A program made the position numbers and the translations under genes. A stretch of DNA of 64,000 nt from Alphaproteobacteria bacterium (GTDB taxonomy: Bacteria > Pseudomonadota > Alphaproteobacteria > Caulobacterales > Caulobacteraceae): contig JAHKAM010000029.1 of assembly GCA_018826515.1 (NCBI GenBank), positions 50,814 through 114,813 on the forward strand, read 5' to 3'. Below are positions 1-12,560 of this stretch, in pieces. The notes under the pieces were generated by a model. That model made no database searches and was not told the origin of the DNA. It saw nothing but the letters and a program-made list of their open reading frames with translations. Each line of letters begins with the position of its first letter. Within the stretch, counting starts at the first letter, position 1.

Positions 1-106
1 GCGGCGGAGCGAGGCTGACGGTTCCTGACTCCGGAGCCGGCTCTCGGGCCGCGGGGGAGGTATCCGGATTGCCCGCGAAGGCGTACCTTGAGGCCAAGGA
101 GCCTCA

Positions 107-898
107 ATGACCGCCAAATCTCTTCTACCCGCCGGCCTGCTGGCCGTCTGCGGCCTCGCCGCGTGTCAGACCGCGCCGGACGCGAACAGCGGCTTTCTGT
201 CCGACTATGACCGGCTGGCCCCCGTTGAAGGGACCGTGCGGGCCTCGATCCGGCAGCACCGCGACGAGACCGCGGCGACGGCGATCGAACAGGTCTGGCT
301 TGAGCCGGCCGTCCTGATCGGTTCGGCGGGCGAGGCGCTGACGGCGGAGGAGCGCGCCATGGTCCTGCGCGAGGTCGACCGGCAGGTCTGCTACGAGATC
401 AGCGAGCGCTTCACCCTCGCCGCCTCCCGTGACGGCGCGCCCCGGGTGCGAACCGCCGTGGTGCGGATCGGGACGACAGCGCCGGCCGGATCGGCTGTGG
501 CGGCTGTCGCCAATGCCTTCATCCCCGGCCCCGGCACCGTTCGGGTGCCCGGCACAACAGGCGGACTGGCGGCCGAGGCGGAGCTGCTGGACGGAGGGGG
601 CAGACAGGCCGCCGCGCTCGCCTGGGCGCGGGACGCCAATGTTGTGGGGACCGATTCGCCGTCGCTGTCGCGCGTCGGCGACGCCCTGCAGATGGCCGAG
701 CCCTTCGCGGACGCCGTGGGCGACGCCTTCGCGCCGGCCGACCGTCCGGTCCGGGCCATAGCGGATCCGGACCCCTGCGGCCGCTACGGACCCCGCACCC
801 AGCCGGGCGGGTTCCTGACGCGGCTGGTGACCGGGCTCTATGTGCCGGAGGTCAACACCGGGGCCCGCGAGGAGCCGGCCGAAACGCCCCGACCCTAG
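107..898 (+). CDS. DUF3313-like lipoprotein
   Basis: N-terminal lipobox-like signal ([10 protein letters not shown]); conserved 'LSDYDRLAP' motif typical of DUF3313. Confidence 0.75.
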   Translation: MTAKSLLPAGLLAVCGLAACQTAPDANSGFLSDYDRLAPVEGTVRASIRQHRDETAATAIEQVWLEPAVLIGSAGEALTAEERAMVLREVDRQVCYEISERFTLAASRDGAPRVRTAVVRIGTTAPAGSAVAAVANAFIPGPGTVRVPGTTGGLAAEAELLDGGGRQAAALAWARDANVVGTDSPSLSRVGDALQMAEPFADAVGDAFAPADRPVRAIADPDPCGRYGPRTQPGGFLTRLVTGLYVPEVNTGAREEPAETPRP

Positions 899-2085
899 AA
901 GGCGCTCTCGCCGGTGATGGCCCGGCCGAGGATCAGGGCGTGGACGTCGTGGGCGCCCTCATAGGTGTTGACCGTCTCGAGGTTCATGGCGTGGCGCATG
1001 ACGTGCATCTCGCCGGTGATGCCGGCCCCGCCGTGCATGTCGCGGGCGACGCGGGCGATATCCAGCGCCTTGCCGCAGTTGTTGCGCTTCATCATCGAGA
1101 TGGCCTCGGGGACCCAGGCCCCCTGGTCCAGCAGCCGGCCGAGCGCCAGGGCGCCCTCGAAGCCGAGGAAGATCTCGGTCTGCATGTCGGCCAGCTTCTT
1201 CTGCACCAGCTGGCGAGACGACAGGGGGCGGCCGAACAGCATCCGCTCGCCGACATAGTCGCGGGTCAGGTGGAAACAGGCCTCGGCGGCGCCCATGGCC
1301 CCCCAGGCGATGCCGTAGCGGGCCTTGTTCAGGCAGGAGAACGGACCGCGCAGACCCTTGACGCCCGGCAGCAGGTTCTCTTCCGGCACGAAGACGTCGT
1401 TCAGGCCAATGTCGCCGGTGATCGAGGCGCGCAACGACAGCTTGTCGCCGATCTTGTCGGTGGTGAAACCGTCCATGCCGCGCTCGACGATGAAGCCGCG
1501 GATAATGTCATCCAGCTTGGCCCAGACGATGGCGAGGTCGCTGATCGGGCTGTTGGTGATCCAGTATTTGGCGCCGTTGAGCCTGTAGCCGCCGTCCACA
1601 GCGACCGCCTTCGTCTTCATCGAGGCGGGGTCGGAGCCGCCGTCGGCCTCGGTCAGACCGAAACAGCCGACCAGTTCGCCGGCCGCCATGCGGGGCAGGA
1701 AGCGCATCTTCTGCTCTTCCGAGCCGAAGGCGTAGATCGGGTACATGGCCAGCGACGACTGGACCGACATGGCCGAGCGGTAGCCGCTGTCGACCGCCTC
1801 GATCTCGCGCGCGATCAGACCATAGGCGACGTGGCTGACCGAGGAGCCGCCGTACTGTTCCGGCAGCATGGCCCCGAGGAAGCCCATTTCGCCCAGTTCG
1901 CTCATGATGGCGCGGTCGAAGGTCTCGTCGCGGAAGGCCTCGACCACCCGCGGCAGCAGCTTCTCGCGGGCGTAGGACCGGGCCGCGTCCTGGATCATCC
2001 GCTCGTCGTCGGTCAGCCGGCCCGACAGGTCCAGCGGGTCGTCCCAGCGGAAGGTCTTGGAGGGAGTGGCGGCGCCGTCGGCCAT
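895..2085 (-). CDS. gcdH: Glutaryl-CoA dehydrogenase / acyl-CoA dehydrogenase
   Basis: ACAD family motifs ([60 protein letters not shown]); likely start ATG at 2085 inside the longer ORF. Confidence 0.9.
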   Translation of the reverse strand: MADGAATPSKTFRWDDPLDLSGRLTDDERMIQDAARSYAREKLLPRVVEAFRDETFDRAIMSELGEMGFLGAMLPEQYGGSSVSHVAYGLIAREIEAVDSGYRSAMSVQSSLAMYPIYAFGSEEQKMRFLPRMAAGELVGCFGLTEADGGSDPASMKTKAVAVDGGYRLNGAKYWITNSPISDLAIVWAKLDDIIRGFIVERGMDGFTTDKIGDKLSLRASITGDIGLNDVFVPEENLLPGVKGLRGPFSCLNKARYGIAWGAMGAAEACFHLTRDYVGERMLFGRPLSSRQLVQKKLADMQTEIFLGFEGALALGRLLDQGAWVPEAISMMKRNNCGKALDIARVARDMHGGAGITGEMHVMRHAMNLETVNTYEGAHDVHALILGRAITGESAF

Positions 2086-2182
2086 GGGCGAGGGTCTTTC
2101 TGAGCGTGGCGAAGGGGCGCGGTTTAGGCCAAAATGCACCGGTCGGGTAGAGGGACGGCCCGACGCAGGCTAGACTGTACGC

Positions 2183-2449
2183 ATGAGCCGCACCTTCCAC
2201 CGCCTGTTCGTCGAACACCCGCGCGAGGTCGACGAAAGCTATCTTCACCATATGGCCGCCTCGTCGCGGTTCGGATTCCGCCTGCTGAAACTGGCCAGCT
2301 GCGCCTTCCTGCACGCCCTGGTGCCGGGACTGCACAAGGCGACGGTGTCCAAGGCCGTCTGCGGCATGGCCGAGGAGATGGACGGCCGGGCGCGCGAGGC
2401 GCGGGAGTGCCGGATGCGGGACGCGGGGGTCTGGGACCCCGGCCTGTGA
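2183..2449 (+). CDS. Small protein, DUF6356-like
   Basis: 88 aa ORF, stop overlaps GTG start of the CoA-transferase (GTGA). Confidence 0.6.
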   Translation: MSRTFHRLFVEHPREVDESYLHHMAASSRFGFRLLKLASCAFLHALVPGLHKATVSKAVCGMAEEMDGRAREARECRMRDAGVWDPGL

Positions 2450-3642
2450 CAGCGGCTCCCAAGGGCCCCCTCTCCGGCGTTCGCGTCCTCGACCTCAGCC
2501 GCGTTCTGGCCGGGCCGTGGGCGACGCAGATGCTGGCCGATCTCGGGGCCGAGGTGATCAAGATCGAGCGCCCCGGCGTCGGCGACGACACCCGCGCCTG
2601 GGGCCCGCCGTTCACGACGAAGGCCGACGGTTCGAAGGGCGATGCGGCCTATTTCCTGTGCGCCAACCGCGGCAAGAAGTCGGTGGAACTGGATCTGGCC
2701 ACGCCCGAAGGCGCCCGGATCATCCGTGAACTGAGCATGACCTGCGATGTCTTGGTCGAGAATTTCAAGACCGGCGGTCTGGGCAAATACGGGCTCGACT
2801 TCGCGGCCCTGTCGGCGATCAATCCCCGGCTGGTCTATTGCTCGATCACCGGCTTCGGCCAGGACGGGCCCGACGCCCACCGGGCCGGCTATGACTATAT
2901 GATCCAGGCCATGGGCGGGCTGATGTCGATCACCGGCCAGCCCGACGGCGCGCCGGGGGCCGAGCCGATGAAGGTCGGGGTCGCCGTGGTCGACCTGTTC
3001 ACCGGCCTGTACGCCTCCAACGCCATCATGGCCGCCCTGCTGCACGCGCGGGCGACGGGTCAGGGCCAGCATATCGACATCGCCCTGTTCGACGTCCAGG
3101 CGGCCATGCTGGCCAATCAGGCGACCAACTGGTTCGTCTCCGGCAGGGCCCCGACGCGGATGGGCAACGCCCACCCCAACCTCGCCCCCTACCAACCCTT
3201 TCCGTGCACGGATGGAATGGTGGTGATCGCGGTCGGCAATGACGGCCAGTTCCGCGCGCTGGCCGGAGCCCTTGGGGCCCCGGGCCTCGGCGCCGATCCC
3301 CGCTTCCTGACCAACGCCCTGCGTATCGAACATCGGGCGGTGATGACGGCGGAACTGTCGGCCCTGACGGCGGGTCTGACCATGCACGGGCTGATGGCGG
3401 CGCTGGAGGCCGCGGGCGTGCCCTGCGGGCCGGTCAATACGGTCGACCAGGTCTTCGACGAGCCGCAGGCGAAACACCGGGGGCTTGAGGTGACGCAGGC
3501 GCGCGCCGACCTGTCCGCGCCGGTGCGGACCGTCGCCTCGCCGATCCGGATGTCTGTGACGCCGGTGGCCTATGACCGGGCGCCGCCCGCGCTGGGTCAG
3601 GATACGGATGATGTGCTGGGGTCGCTACAGACCAGACGCTAG
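2446..3642 (+). CDS. CaiB/BaiF family CoA transferase
   Basis: LSGVRVLDLSRVLAGPWATQMLADLGAEVIKIERP... motif; GTG start overlapping previous stop; adjacent to gcdH. Confidence 0.9.
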   Translation: MTAAPKGPLSGVRVLDLSRVLAGPWATQMLADLGAEVIKIERPGVGDDTRAWGPPFTTKADGSKGDAAYFLCANRGKKSVELDLATPEGARIIRELSMTCDVLVENFKTGGLGKYGLDFAALSAINPRLVYCSITGFGQDGPDAHRAGYDYMIQAMGGLMSITGQPDGAPGAEPMKVGVAVVDLFTGLYASNAIMAALLHARATGQGQHIDIALFDVQAAMLANQATNWFVSGRAPTRMGNAHPNLAPYQPFPCTDGMVVIAVGNDGQFRALAGALGAPGLGADPRFLTNALRIEHRAVMTAELSALTAGLTMHGLMAALEAAGVPCGPVNTVDQVFDEPQAKHRGLEVTQARADLSAPVRTVASPIRMSVTPVAYDRAPPALGQDTDDVLGSLQTRR

Positions 3643-3707
3643 CCAGGACGGATCCGGGCGGTGCGTGACCCGCGCCGGCCACATCGCACGCCGATCGCGG
3701 ATTGCCG

Positions 3708-4574
3708 TCAGTGCGACAGAAAGACGGGCCCGCGCGGCTGGTTCAGGATCGACCGGGTGGCGCCGCCGAGCAGGAATTCCCGGGCCCTCGAATGCCCGAA
3801 GCCGCCCATCACCAGCAGATCGGCGTTCGCGGCGGCATAGGTCTCCAGCACGGTCCCGACAGGCCGACCCCCAACCCGCTCTTCGTCAATCCCGGCCTTG
3901 ACCCCGTGCCGGGTCAGATGGCGGACAACGTCCCCGCCCAGCCCCGCTGTCGCCGAGGCCTTCTCGTCCAGCACGGTCAGGATACGAACTTCCGTGGCCT
4001 GTTTGAGCAACGGCAGGGCGTCGGCAAGGGCGCGGGACGCGGCGCGGCTGCCATCCCAGGCCACGACGACGCGTTCGAAGGCCGCGGCGTCTCCGACCTC
4101 GCCGTCCTCCGGGAAGACCAGCACCGGCCGGCCCGATCCGAAAAGCACCGCCTCGGCCACCGACCGGTCGATCTCGACCCGCGGCCCAACCGAAATCAGG
4201 CAAATGTCACGGGTGCGCGCCGCGTTGGCCAGGACGTCGCCCTCGAAATAGAAGTCGGTCGGCTGGACCACAAACCCGCTGTTCAACGCCCGCTCGCCGG
4301 CGATCTCCTGCCACAGAAGTCCGGCGGTCAGGGCGCGCTGAACATTGGCCGCGTTCTCCTCGCGGACGAGATCGTCGATCCCGGCCAGCAGGTTGGCGAG
4401 CCGGTTTCGCGCAGGTTTGATGCGGACCTCCAGCGCCATGGCGGTGACTTCGCCGTCCGCGGCGGCGCCGAGCCGGGCCGCGATCGACGCGGCGGTGCGC
4501 ATGGCGGCCTCGGGCAGGGCGTCGGGATAGGTGAACAGCGGCAGCAGGATGTCGCGATAGGTCATGGCGCTCAT
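3708..4574 (-). CDS. Universal stress protein (two UspA domains)
   Basis: C-terminal ADLLVMGGFGHSRAREFLLGGATRSIL motif; likely start MSAMTYRDILLP. Confidence 0.85.
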   Translation of the reverse strand: MSAMTYRDILLPLFTYPDALPEAAMRTAASIAARLGAAADGEVTAMALEVRIKPARNRLANLLAGIDDLVREENAANVQRALTAGLLWQEIAGERALNSGFVVQPTDFYFEGDVLANAARTRDICLISVGPRVEIDRSVAEAVLFGSGRPVLVFPEDGEVGDAAAFERVVVAWDGSRAASRALADALPLLKQATEVRILTVLDEKASATAGLGGDVVRHLTRHGVKAGIDEERVGGRPVGTVLETYAAANADLLVMGGFGHSRAREFLLGGATRSILNQPRGPVFLSH

Positions 4575-4715
4575 CGTCCTTTCGGGTGCGGGCGGCGGCA
4601 TCCGCGCCAGCCCGGCCATGAGACGATGGCGTCGCCCCAGCGACAACTCCGTATCTCTACGCAACGCCACCCCGGCGGGCGGCGCGGATGGGAGGAGGAT
4701 ATCTGACCCCGCGGG

Positions 4716-5129
4716 TCACCCGCCGCCCAGGGCCATGATCACGCAGCCCGCAAGCGGGAAGATCACAAAGAAGACGATCACGACCGCGACCCCGGCCTTC
4801 TTTGCGGATCCGAGCACGCCCTGGATTTCCTGCTCATCCAGCTCGCCGATCTTGCCCGGCGTATGGTCGGTCATCCACTCGTCGTTCTCCTCCGCGTCGA
4901 GACCGCCGAATTCGCCCTTCCGGGCGCGGGCGACCAGCTCCCGGGCCTGAACGATCTGATGGTCCGGCGCACTGACGCGGACCCCGCCAAGGGCGAACTG
5001 AAGATGGGACGCGTTGTTGGCCATCTCGCGGTCAGTCACCCGCGCATCGACCCCGTGCTGTCTCAGCAGGGCGGCCGCCAGCTCGGCTTCCGGCAGCGTC
5101 GGGAATCGGGCGACTTCCAGACGATCCAT
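4716..5129 (-). CDS. DUF2007 domain membrane protein
   Basis: MDRLEVARFPTLPEAELAAALLRQHGVDARV start plus C-terminal TM segment. Confidence 0.7.
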   Translation of the reverse strand: MDRLEVARFPTLPEAELAAALLRQHGVDARVTDREMANNASHLQFALGGVRVSAPDHQIVQARELVARARKGEFGGLDAEENDEWMTDHTPGKIGELDEQEIQGVLGSAKKAGVAVVIVFFVIFPLAGCVIMALGGG

Positions 5130-5179
5130 GGCGCCGTTCCCTACAGTTGATCAGCTACCCGGGCCACCCTGGCCGCTCG

Positions 5180-5572
5180 TCAGCTCGCCGGCCGCTGCAG
5201 CAGCGATGGATCGGCATAGGCCTTGATCTCCACCAGATAACCGTCGGGATCGGCGAGCATCATCTTCGCCTGTCCCTTCGCATCATCGATGGTCGGCCGT
5301 AGCCGAAACTCGCAACCCGTCGAGACAAGCCGATCCGCGAGCCCCGCCCAAACGTCCCAGTCCAGGGTGGCGCCGGAATGCTGGGCTTCGCGGAACGGCG
5401 ACGGCACGACGGCGGCCGGTCGCTGGTAGACGGTGACCTGCGCGCCGAACAGCCAAAGGTCGACCCAATGGTCGGTCACCCGGCCGGCGCGCGCGCCGAG
5501 CATGTCTTCGTAGAACCGCCGCGTCCGCGTCAGGTCGGAGACGGAGAGCGACAGGTGGAAGACGGGATCCAC
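5180..5572 (-). CDS. VOC/glyoxalase family protein
   Basis: FHLSLSVSDLTRTRRFYEDMLG ... DPDGYLVEIKAY. Confidence 0.85.
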   Translation of the reverse strand: MDPVFHLSLSVSDLTRTRRFYEDMLGARAGRVTDHWVDLWLFGAQVTVYQRPAAVVPSPFREAQHSGATLDWDVWAGLADRLVSTGCEFRLRPTIDDAKGQAKMMLADPDGYLVEIKAYADPSLLQRPAS

Positions 5573-5576
5573 GGTC

Positions 5577-7121
5577 CTACAGGTCCAGCAGCGCCCGCGC
5601 CGGGTCTTCCAGCAGCTCCTTGACCCGCACGAGGAAGGTCACCGCCTCCTTGCCGTCGACGATGCGGTGGTCGTAGCTGAGGGCCAGATACATCATCGGC
5701 CGGATCACCACCTGGCCGTCCACCGCCATGGGGCGCTGGACGATGTTGTGCATGCCGAGGATGCCCGACTGCGGCGCGTTCAGGATCGGCGTCGACATCA
5801 GCGAGCCGTAGGTGCCGCCGTTGGTGATGGTGAAGGTGCCGCCCTGCAGCTGGTCCAGGGTCAGGTCGCCGTCGCGGGCGGCCTTGCCGAGCGCCGCGAT
5901 GCCCTTTTCGATGCCCGCCAGCGACAGCTGGTCGGCGTCGCGCAGGACCGGAACGACGAGGCCCTTCTCGGTGCCGACGGCCACGCCGATGTCATAGTGG
6001 TTCTTGTAGATGATGTCCGTGCCGTCGATCTCGGCGTTGACCGCCGGAATTTCCTTCAGGGCCGCGACGATGGCCTTGGTGAAGAAGGACATGAAGCCCA
6101 GCTTCACGCCGTGGCGCTTCTCGAAGACGTCCTTGTACTGGCTGCGCAGGGCCATGACGTTGGTCATGTCCACCTCGTTGAAGGTGGTCAGCTGGGCGGC
6201 GGTGTTCTGCGATTCCTTGAGGCGGCGGGCGATGGTCTGGCGCAGCCGGGTCATCTTGACCCGTTCCTCGCGCGGCTGGTCGGCGCGGGGTGCGGCCGGA
6301 GCCGCGGCCTTCGGAGCCGGCGTCGCGGCGGGGGCGGCGCCGATGGCGGCGACGGCGTCGGCCTTGGTGATGTTGCCCTTGGGCCCCGTGGCGGCGAGGG
6401 CCTTGGGATCGAGGTTGTTCTCGGCCACCACGCGCTGGACGGCGGGCGACAGGTGCGGGGCGTCGGAGCCGGAGCTGGCCGGGGCGGCGGGTGCCGCGGT
6501 CCTGGCCGGAGCGGGGGCGGCGCCTTCGCCCGAGGCGGCGATGCTGCCGATCTGCTGGCCCGGGGTGACGGTCGAACCGGTCTCGGCGTCGATGGTCAGG
6601 ACGCCGGCGGCGGGGGCGGAAACCTCGACGGCGACCTTGTCGGTCTCGATCTCGACCAGCATCTCATCCTTGGCGACCGTGTCGCCGGCCTTCTTCAGCC
6701 AGGTCCCCATCGTGCCCTCGGCGACGCTCTCGCCCATGGTCGGAGTCATGATGGCGACGGAGCCGCCCGAGGGAGCGGCGGGAGCGGGCGTGGCCGCGGG
6801 GGCGGACGCGGCGGCCGGAGCCGGAGCGGCTTCAGCCTTCGGCGCGGCAGCGACCTTGGGGGCCTCGGCGGACGGCGCGGCGGATGCGCCTTCGGTGACC
6901 ACGCCGAGGACGGCGCCGGGGGTCACGGTCTCGCCGTCCGGGGTCTTGATCTCGGACAGGACGCCGTCGGCGGGCGACACGACTTCCAGCGACACCTTGT
7001 CGGTCTCCAGCTCGACCAGAACCTCGTCCTTCTTCACGGCGTCGCCGGCCTTCTTCGTCCACTTGCCGATGGTGGCTTCGGTGACGGATTCGCCGAGGGC
7101 GGGGGTCAGGATGTCGGCCAT
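5577..7121 (-). CDS. sucB: 2-oxoglutarate dehydrogenase E2, dihydrolipoyllysine succinyltransferase, with two lipoyl domains
   Basis: Two tandem lipoyl motifs (ETDKVSLEV and ETDKVAVEV), peripheral subunit binding domain, catalytic [25 protein letters not shown]. Confidence 0.95.
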   Translation of the reverse strand: MADILTPALGESVTEATIGKWTKKAGDAVKKDEVLVELETDKVSLEVVSPADGVLSEIKTPDGETVTPGAVLGVVTEGASAAPSAEAPKVAAAPKAEAAPAPAAASAPAATPAPAAPSGGSVAIMTPTMGESVAEGTMGTWLKKAGDTVAKDEMLVEIETDKVAVEVSAPAAGVLTIDAETGSTVTPGQQIGSIAASGEGAAPAPARTAAPAAPASSGSDAPHLSPAVQRVVAENNLDPKALAATGPKGNITKADAVAAIGAAPAATPAPKAAAPAAPRADQPREERVKMTRLRQTIARRLKESQNTAAQLTTFNEVDMTNVMALRSQYKDVFEKRHGVKLGFMSFFTKAIVAALKEIPAVNAEIDGTDIIYKNHYDIGVAVGTEKGLVVPVLRDADQLSLAGIEKGIAALGKAARDGDLTLDQLQGGTFTITNGGTYGSLMSTPILNAPQSGILGMHNIVQRPMAVDGQVVIRPMMYLALSYDHRIVDGKEAVTFLVRVKELLEDPARALLDL

Positions 7122-7153
7122 GGTCGGGTCCAGGTCTCGTTCAGGTCAGAGGG

Positions 7154-10100
7154 TCAGGCGAAGGCGTCGGTCAGGAAGGCGTCGAGTTCTTTCAGGTGCC
7201 GGCTCATCAGGCCCGCGGCGGTCGAGGCCGAGGCCGGACGCCCGACGTAGCGGGCCCGCTTCGACTTCACCGAAAGCTTCTCCAGCGTCAGTTCGATCCA
7301 GGGATCGACGAAGGTCCAGCCGCCCATGTTCTTGGGCTCTTCCTGGCACCAGACCAGTTCGGCGTTGGGGAAGCGGGCCAGTTCGGTCATCAGCGACTTC
7401 ATCGGCCACGGATAGAATTGCTCCATCCGCATCAGATAGACGTCGTCGGTCTGGTCGCGTTCGCGGCGCTCCAGCAGATCGTAATAGACCTTGCCCGAAC
7501 ACAGGACGACGCGGCGGATGTCCGTGTCGGCCTTGAGCGTCACGCCCGCGACCTCGGGCCGGGTCTGGGCGTCGTCGTGCAGGATGCGGTGGAAGGAGCT
7601 GCCCTCGGCCATGTCGGCGAGGGTCGAGACCGCCTTCTTGTGCCGCAGCAGGCTCTTGGGCGTCATGATGATCAGCGGCTTGCGGAACGGCCGGTGCATC
7701 TGGCGGCGCAGGATGTGGAAATAGTTGGCCGGGGTGGTGCAGTTGGCGACCTGGATATTGTCCTCGGCGCACTGCTGCAGGAACCGCTCCAGACGGGCCG
7801 AGGAGTGCTCCGGCCCCTGCCCTTCGTAGCCGTGCGGCAGCAGCATGGTCAGGCCGCACATGCGCAGCCATTTACGCTCGCCCGAGGTGATGAACTGATC
7901 GATCACCACCTGCGCCCCGTTCACGAAGTCGCCGAACTGGGCCTCCCACATCACCAGGGTGTTGGGGTCGGTCAGAGCGTAGCCGTATTCGAAGCCCAGC
8001 ACCGCCTCTTCCGACAGGGCCGAGTCGATCACCTCATACTCGGCCTGCCCCTCGCGCAGATTGTTGAGCGGGACGTAGCGTTCCTCGGTGGTCTGGTCGA
8101 CGATGCCGGAATGGCGCTGGCTGAAGGTGCCGCGCACCGAATCCTGGCCCGACAGGCGGACCGGGAAGCCCTCGTCCAGCAGCGAGGCGAAGGCCAGGCT
8201 CTCGGCCGTGGCCCAGTCGATGTTCTGGCCCGAGGTGATCATCTCGCGCCGGCCGTCCATGACGCGCTTCAGCGTCTTGTGCATGTCGACGTCGTTCGGG
8301 ATGGTCGTCAGCCGGTGGCCGAGATCGGCCAGCTTCGCCGCCGGAACCGAGGTCTCGCCGCGGCGCTCGTCGCCCTCGGGCAGGCCGATGCCCTGCCACT
8401 GGCCGTCCATCCAGTCGGCCTTGTGCGCCTCGAAGGTCTTGCCGGCGTCGAACTCGGCGTCGAGGAAGGCCTCGAACCGCTCGACCTCGGCGTCGACCGC
8501 GGCCTGGTCGATCACGCCCTCGGCGATCAGCCGTTCGGCGTAGATCTCGCGCGTCGATTTCAGGGCGCGGATCTTCGAATACATCAGCGGCTGGGTGAAG
8601 GTCGGATCGTCGCCCTCGTTGTGGCCGAAGCGGCGGTAGCAGAACATGTCCACCACCACGTCCTTGTGGAATTTCTGGCGGAACTCGGTCGCCACCTTGG
8701 CGGCGAAGACCACCGCCTCCGGATCGTCGCCGTTGACGTGGAAGATCGGCGCCTGGACCATCAGGGCCACGTCCGACGGATAGGGCGAGCTACGGCTGTT
8801 GCGCGGGCTGGTGGTGAAGCCGATCTGGTTGTTGACGACGAAATGCATCGTCCCGCCGGTGCGGTAGCCCTTCAACCCCATCAGGGCGAAGCATTCGGCC
8901 ACCACGCCCTGGCCGGCGAAGGCGGCGTCGCCGTGGATCAGCAGCGGCATGACCTTGGACCGGTCCAGCGCATTCTGCTCGCCCGGATCGCCGGCTTTCG
9001 CCGCATTGGCTTCCCGGATGTCGAACGCCTGTTTCGCGCGCGCCTTGCCCAGCACCACCGGATTGACGATCTCGAGGTGCGAGGGGTTGGCGGTCAGGGA
9101 CAGGTGGACCTTGTTGCCGTCGAACTCGCGGTCCGACGAGGCGCCCATGTGATATTTGACGTCGCCCGACCCCTCGATGTCCGAGGGCACGGTCGAACCG
9201 CCCTGGAATTCGTGGAAGATGGCGCGATAGGGCTTGCCCATCACCGCCGCCAGGGTGTTCAGCCGCCCGCGGTGGGCCATGCCGAAGACCACCTCGTCGA
9301 CGCCCAGGGCGCCGCCGCGCTTGATGATCTGCTCCAGCGCCGGGACCATGGCCTCGCCGCCGTCGAGGCCGAACCGCTTGGTGCCGGGGAACCGCTTGTG
9401 CAGGAAGCGCTCGAAGCCCTCGGCCTCGATCAGCTTGTAGAGGATGGCCAGCTTGCCCTCGCGGGTGAAGCCGTTCTGGGCGAATTTGTCCGAGCCCTCG
9501 AACCGCGCCTGGAGCCAATTCTTCTCGTCCGGCTCGGCGATGTGCATGAACTGGATGCCGAGCGTGCCGCAATAGGTGCGCTTGAGCAGGGCCAGGACCT
9601 CGCGGATGGTGCCGGTCTGGAAGCCCAGAACGCCGTCGAGGAAGATGGGGCGGTCGAGGTCGGCCTCGCTGAAGCCGTAGAATTCGGGGGTCAGTTCCGG
9701 GTTTCTGGTCGGCTGTTCGATGCCCAGCGGATCGAGATTGGCCTGCAGGTGGCCGCGCACGCGGTAGCTGCGGATCAGCATCAGGGCGCGGATCGAATCA
9801 TGGGCGGCGGCGCGAACGGCCTCGGCCAGGACGGCGGCGTCCGGAGCGGCGGCGGCGACCGGCGTCGGCGCGCCCGGCTTTTTCGGATCAGGCCTGGGAG
9901 CCGGCCAACGGCCGTCGAAAACCCCGGTCGCCTCGGTCGGCTCGGTCACGGCGGACCGACCCCACGAGCCGGCGGCGCCCGAGGCCTTCACACTCTCGGC
10001 GTTGTCGCGCAGCTGGTCGAAGAAGGCGCGCCATTCATCGGAAACCGATGCCGGATCAGCGGCCCATTTGCCGTGCAAATCCTCGATGAACGAGGCGTTC

Positions 10101-10174
10101 GAGCCATACAGGAAGCTGGTCTCGGCAAAGACCTGGTTCAGCCGACCGGCATCGTCCGCCATTGTTCTCGTCAC
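7154..10174 (-). CDS. sucA: 2-oxoglutarate dehydrogenase E1
   Basis: Full-length E1 with GMAHRGRLNTL, HNEGDDPTFTQP motifs; adjacent to sucB. Confidence 0.97.
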   Translation of the reverse strand: MTRTMADDAGRLNQVFAETSFLYGSNASFIEDLHGKWAADPASVSDEWRAFFDQLRDNAESVKASGAAGSWGRSAVTEPTEATGVFDGRWPAPRPDPKKPGAPTPVAAAAPDAAVLAEAVRAAAHDSIRALMLIRSYRVRGHLQANLDPLGIEQPTRNPELTPEFYGFSEADLDRPIFLDGVLGFQTGTIREVLALLKRTYCGTLGIQFMHIAEPDEKNWLQARFEGSDKFAQNGFTREGKLAILYKLIEAEGFERFLHKRFPGTKRFGLDGGEAMVPALEQIIKRGGALGVDEVVFGMAHRGRLNTLAAVMGKPYRAIFHEFQGGSTVPSDIEGSGDVKYHMGASSDREFDGNKVHLSLTANPSHLEIVNPVVLGKARAKQAFDIREANAAKAGDPGEQNALDRSKVMPLLIHGDAAFAGQGVVAECFALMGLKGYRTGGTMHFVVNNQIGFTTSPRNSRSSPYPSDVALMVQAPIFHVNGDDPEAVVFAAKVATEFRQKFHKDVVVDMFCYRRFGHNEGDDPTFTQPLMYSKIRALKSTREIYAERLIAEGVIDQAAVDAEVERFEAFLDAEFDAGKTFEAHKADWMDGQWQGIGLPEGDERRGETSVPAAKLADLGHRLTTIPNDVDMHKTLKRVMDGRREMITSGQNIDWATAESLAFASLLDEGFPVRLSGQDSVRGTFSQRHSGIVDQTTEERYVPLNNLREGQAEYEVIDSALSEEAVLGFEYGYALTDPNTLVMWEAQFGDFVNGAQVVIDQFITSGERKWLRMCGLTMLLPHGYEGQGPEHSSARLERFLQQCAEDNIQVANCTTPANYFHILRRQMHRPFRKPLIIMTPKSLLRHKKAVSTLADMAEGSSFHRILHDDAQTRPEVAGVTLKADTDIRRVVLCSGKVYYDLLERRERDQTDDVYLMRMEQFYPWPMKSLMTELARFPNAELVWCQEEPKNMGGWTFVDPWIELTLEKLSVKSKRARYVGRPASASTAAGLMSRHLKELDAFLTDAFA

Positions 10175-10331
10175 GTCCCTTGGGCGGCGCGCGCACGCCT
10201 GCGCACGACCGGCGTCGCTGATATAGGCGTTGTTTCCTTATGGGTCATGACCGAATGGGGGCGAAAGGGTGGAAATTCTCGCAATTCGCGTGAAATTCGC
10301 CCGCCTCATGTCCCATCAGCGAGACGTGAAA

Positions 10332-11234
10332 TCAGCCCTTGAGCAGCTCCACAAGGGTCGAGCCCAGACGCGCCGGCGAGTCCGACACGCGAATGCCGGC
10401 GGCCTGCATGGCGGCGATCTTGGACTCCGCATCGCCCTTGCCGCCCGAGACGACGGCGCCGGCGTGGCCCATGGTGCGGCCCTTGGGGGCCGTGCGTCCA
10501 GCGATGAAGCCGACCATGGGCTTGGAGCGGCCCTTCTTCGCCTCGTCGATCAGGAACTGGGCCGCGTCTTCCTCGGCGGCGCCGCCGATCTCGCCGATCA
10601 TGACGATGGACTTCGTCTCGGGGTCGGCCAGGAAAAGTTCGAGGACGTCGATGAACTCGGTGCCCTTGACCGGGTCGCCGCCGATGCCGACGGCCGTGGT
10701 CTGGCCCAGGCCCTCGTTCGAGGTCTGGAACACCGCCTCATAGGTCAAGGTGCCCGAGCGAGAGACGATGCCGACATTGCCCTTCTTGAAGATGGAGCCC
10801 GGCATGATGCCGATCTTGCACTCTTCCGGGGTCAGGATGCCCGGGCAGTTCGGGCCCAGCAGGCGGGAGTTCGAGCGGTCCAGCCGCGCCTTGACCCGCA
10901 CCATGTCCAGCACCGGAATGCCCTCGGTGATGCAGGTGATGAAGGGCACCTCTGCCTCGATGGCCTCGATGATGGCGTCCGCGGCGCCCGCCGGCGGGAC
11001 ATAGATCACCGAGGCGGTCGCGCCGGTGGCCTCTTTCGCTTCGGCGACGGAGGCGAAGATCGGCAGGGTCTCGCCCTCCGAACCGGTCCAGTTGGTCCCG
11101 CCCTTGGCCGGGTGCACGCCGCCGACCATCTTCGTTCCGTAGTAGCGAAGCGCCTGTTCGGTGTGGAAGGTGCCGGTCTTGCCGGTCAGGCCCTGGACGA
11201 TGACCTTGGTGTTCTTGTCGACGAGGATGGACAT
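10332..11234 (-). CDS. sucD: Succinate-CoA ligase alpha subunit
   Basis: [33 protein letters not shown]-type sequence; [12 protein letters not shown]. Confidence 0.97.
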   Translation of the reverse strand: MSILVDKNTKVIVQGLTGKTGTFHTEQALRYYGTKMVGGVHPAKGGTNWTGSEGETLPIFASVAEAKEATGATASVIYVPPAGAADAIIEAIEAEVPFITCITEGIPVLDMVRVKARLDRSNSRLLGPNCPGILTPEECKIGIMPGSIFKKGNVGIVSRSGTLTYEAVFQTSNEGLGQTTAVGIGGDPVKGTEFIDVLELFLADPETKSIVMIGEIGGAAEEDAAQFLIDEAKKGRSKPMVGFIAGRTAPKGRTMGHAGAVVSGGKGDAESKIAAMQAAGIRVSDSPARLGSTLVELLKG

Positions 11235-11287
11235 GGGTCTGCTCTGATTATTCGGTCAGCGGGACGGTCGGTGGCGGGCCCGGAGGC

Positions 11288-12478
<1,191 letters not shown>

Positions 12479-12560
12479 GGAGAGGCGCCGCCGGACTGCT
12501 GGGAGGAGTTGCGGCGCTTATAGGGGCTGCGCCTTCGCAGGCGCAACCGTCACCCCGCGA

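Noticed and set aside
10243-10252. GGTCATGACC palindrome upstream of sucA
   Set aside because: Ten-bp palindromes are expected by chance; no supporting context.
7196-10342. 1048-aa + strand ORF antisense to sucA
   Set aside because: High-GC antisense shadow ORF; low-complexity Gly/Ala/Arg/His composition and fully inside a clear sucA gene.
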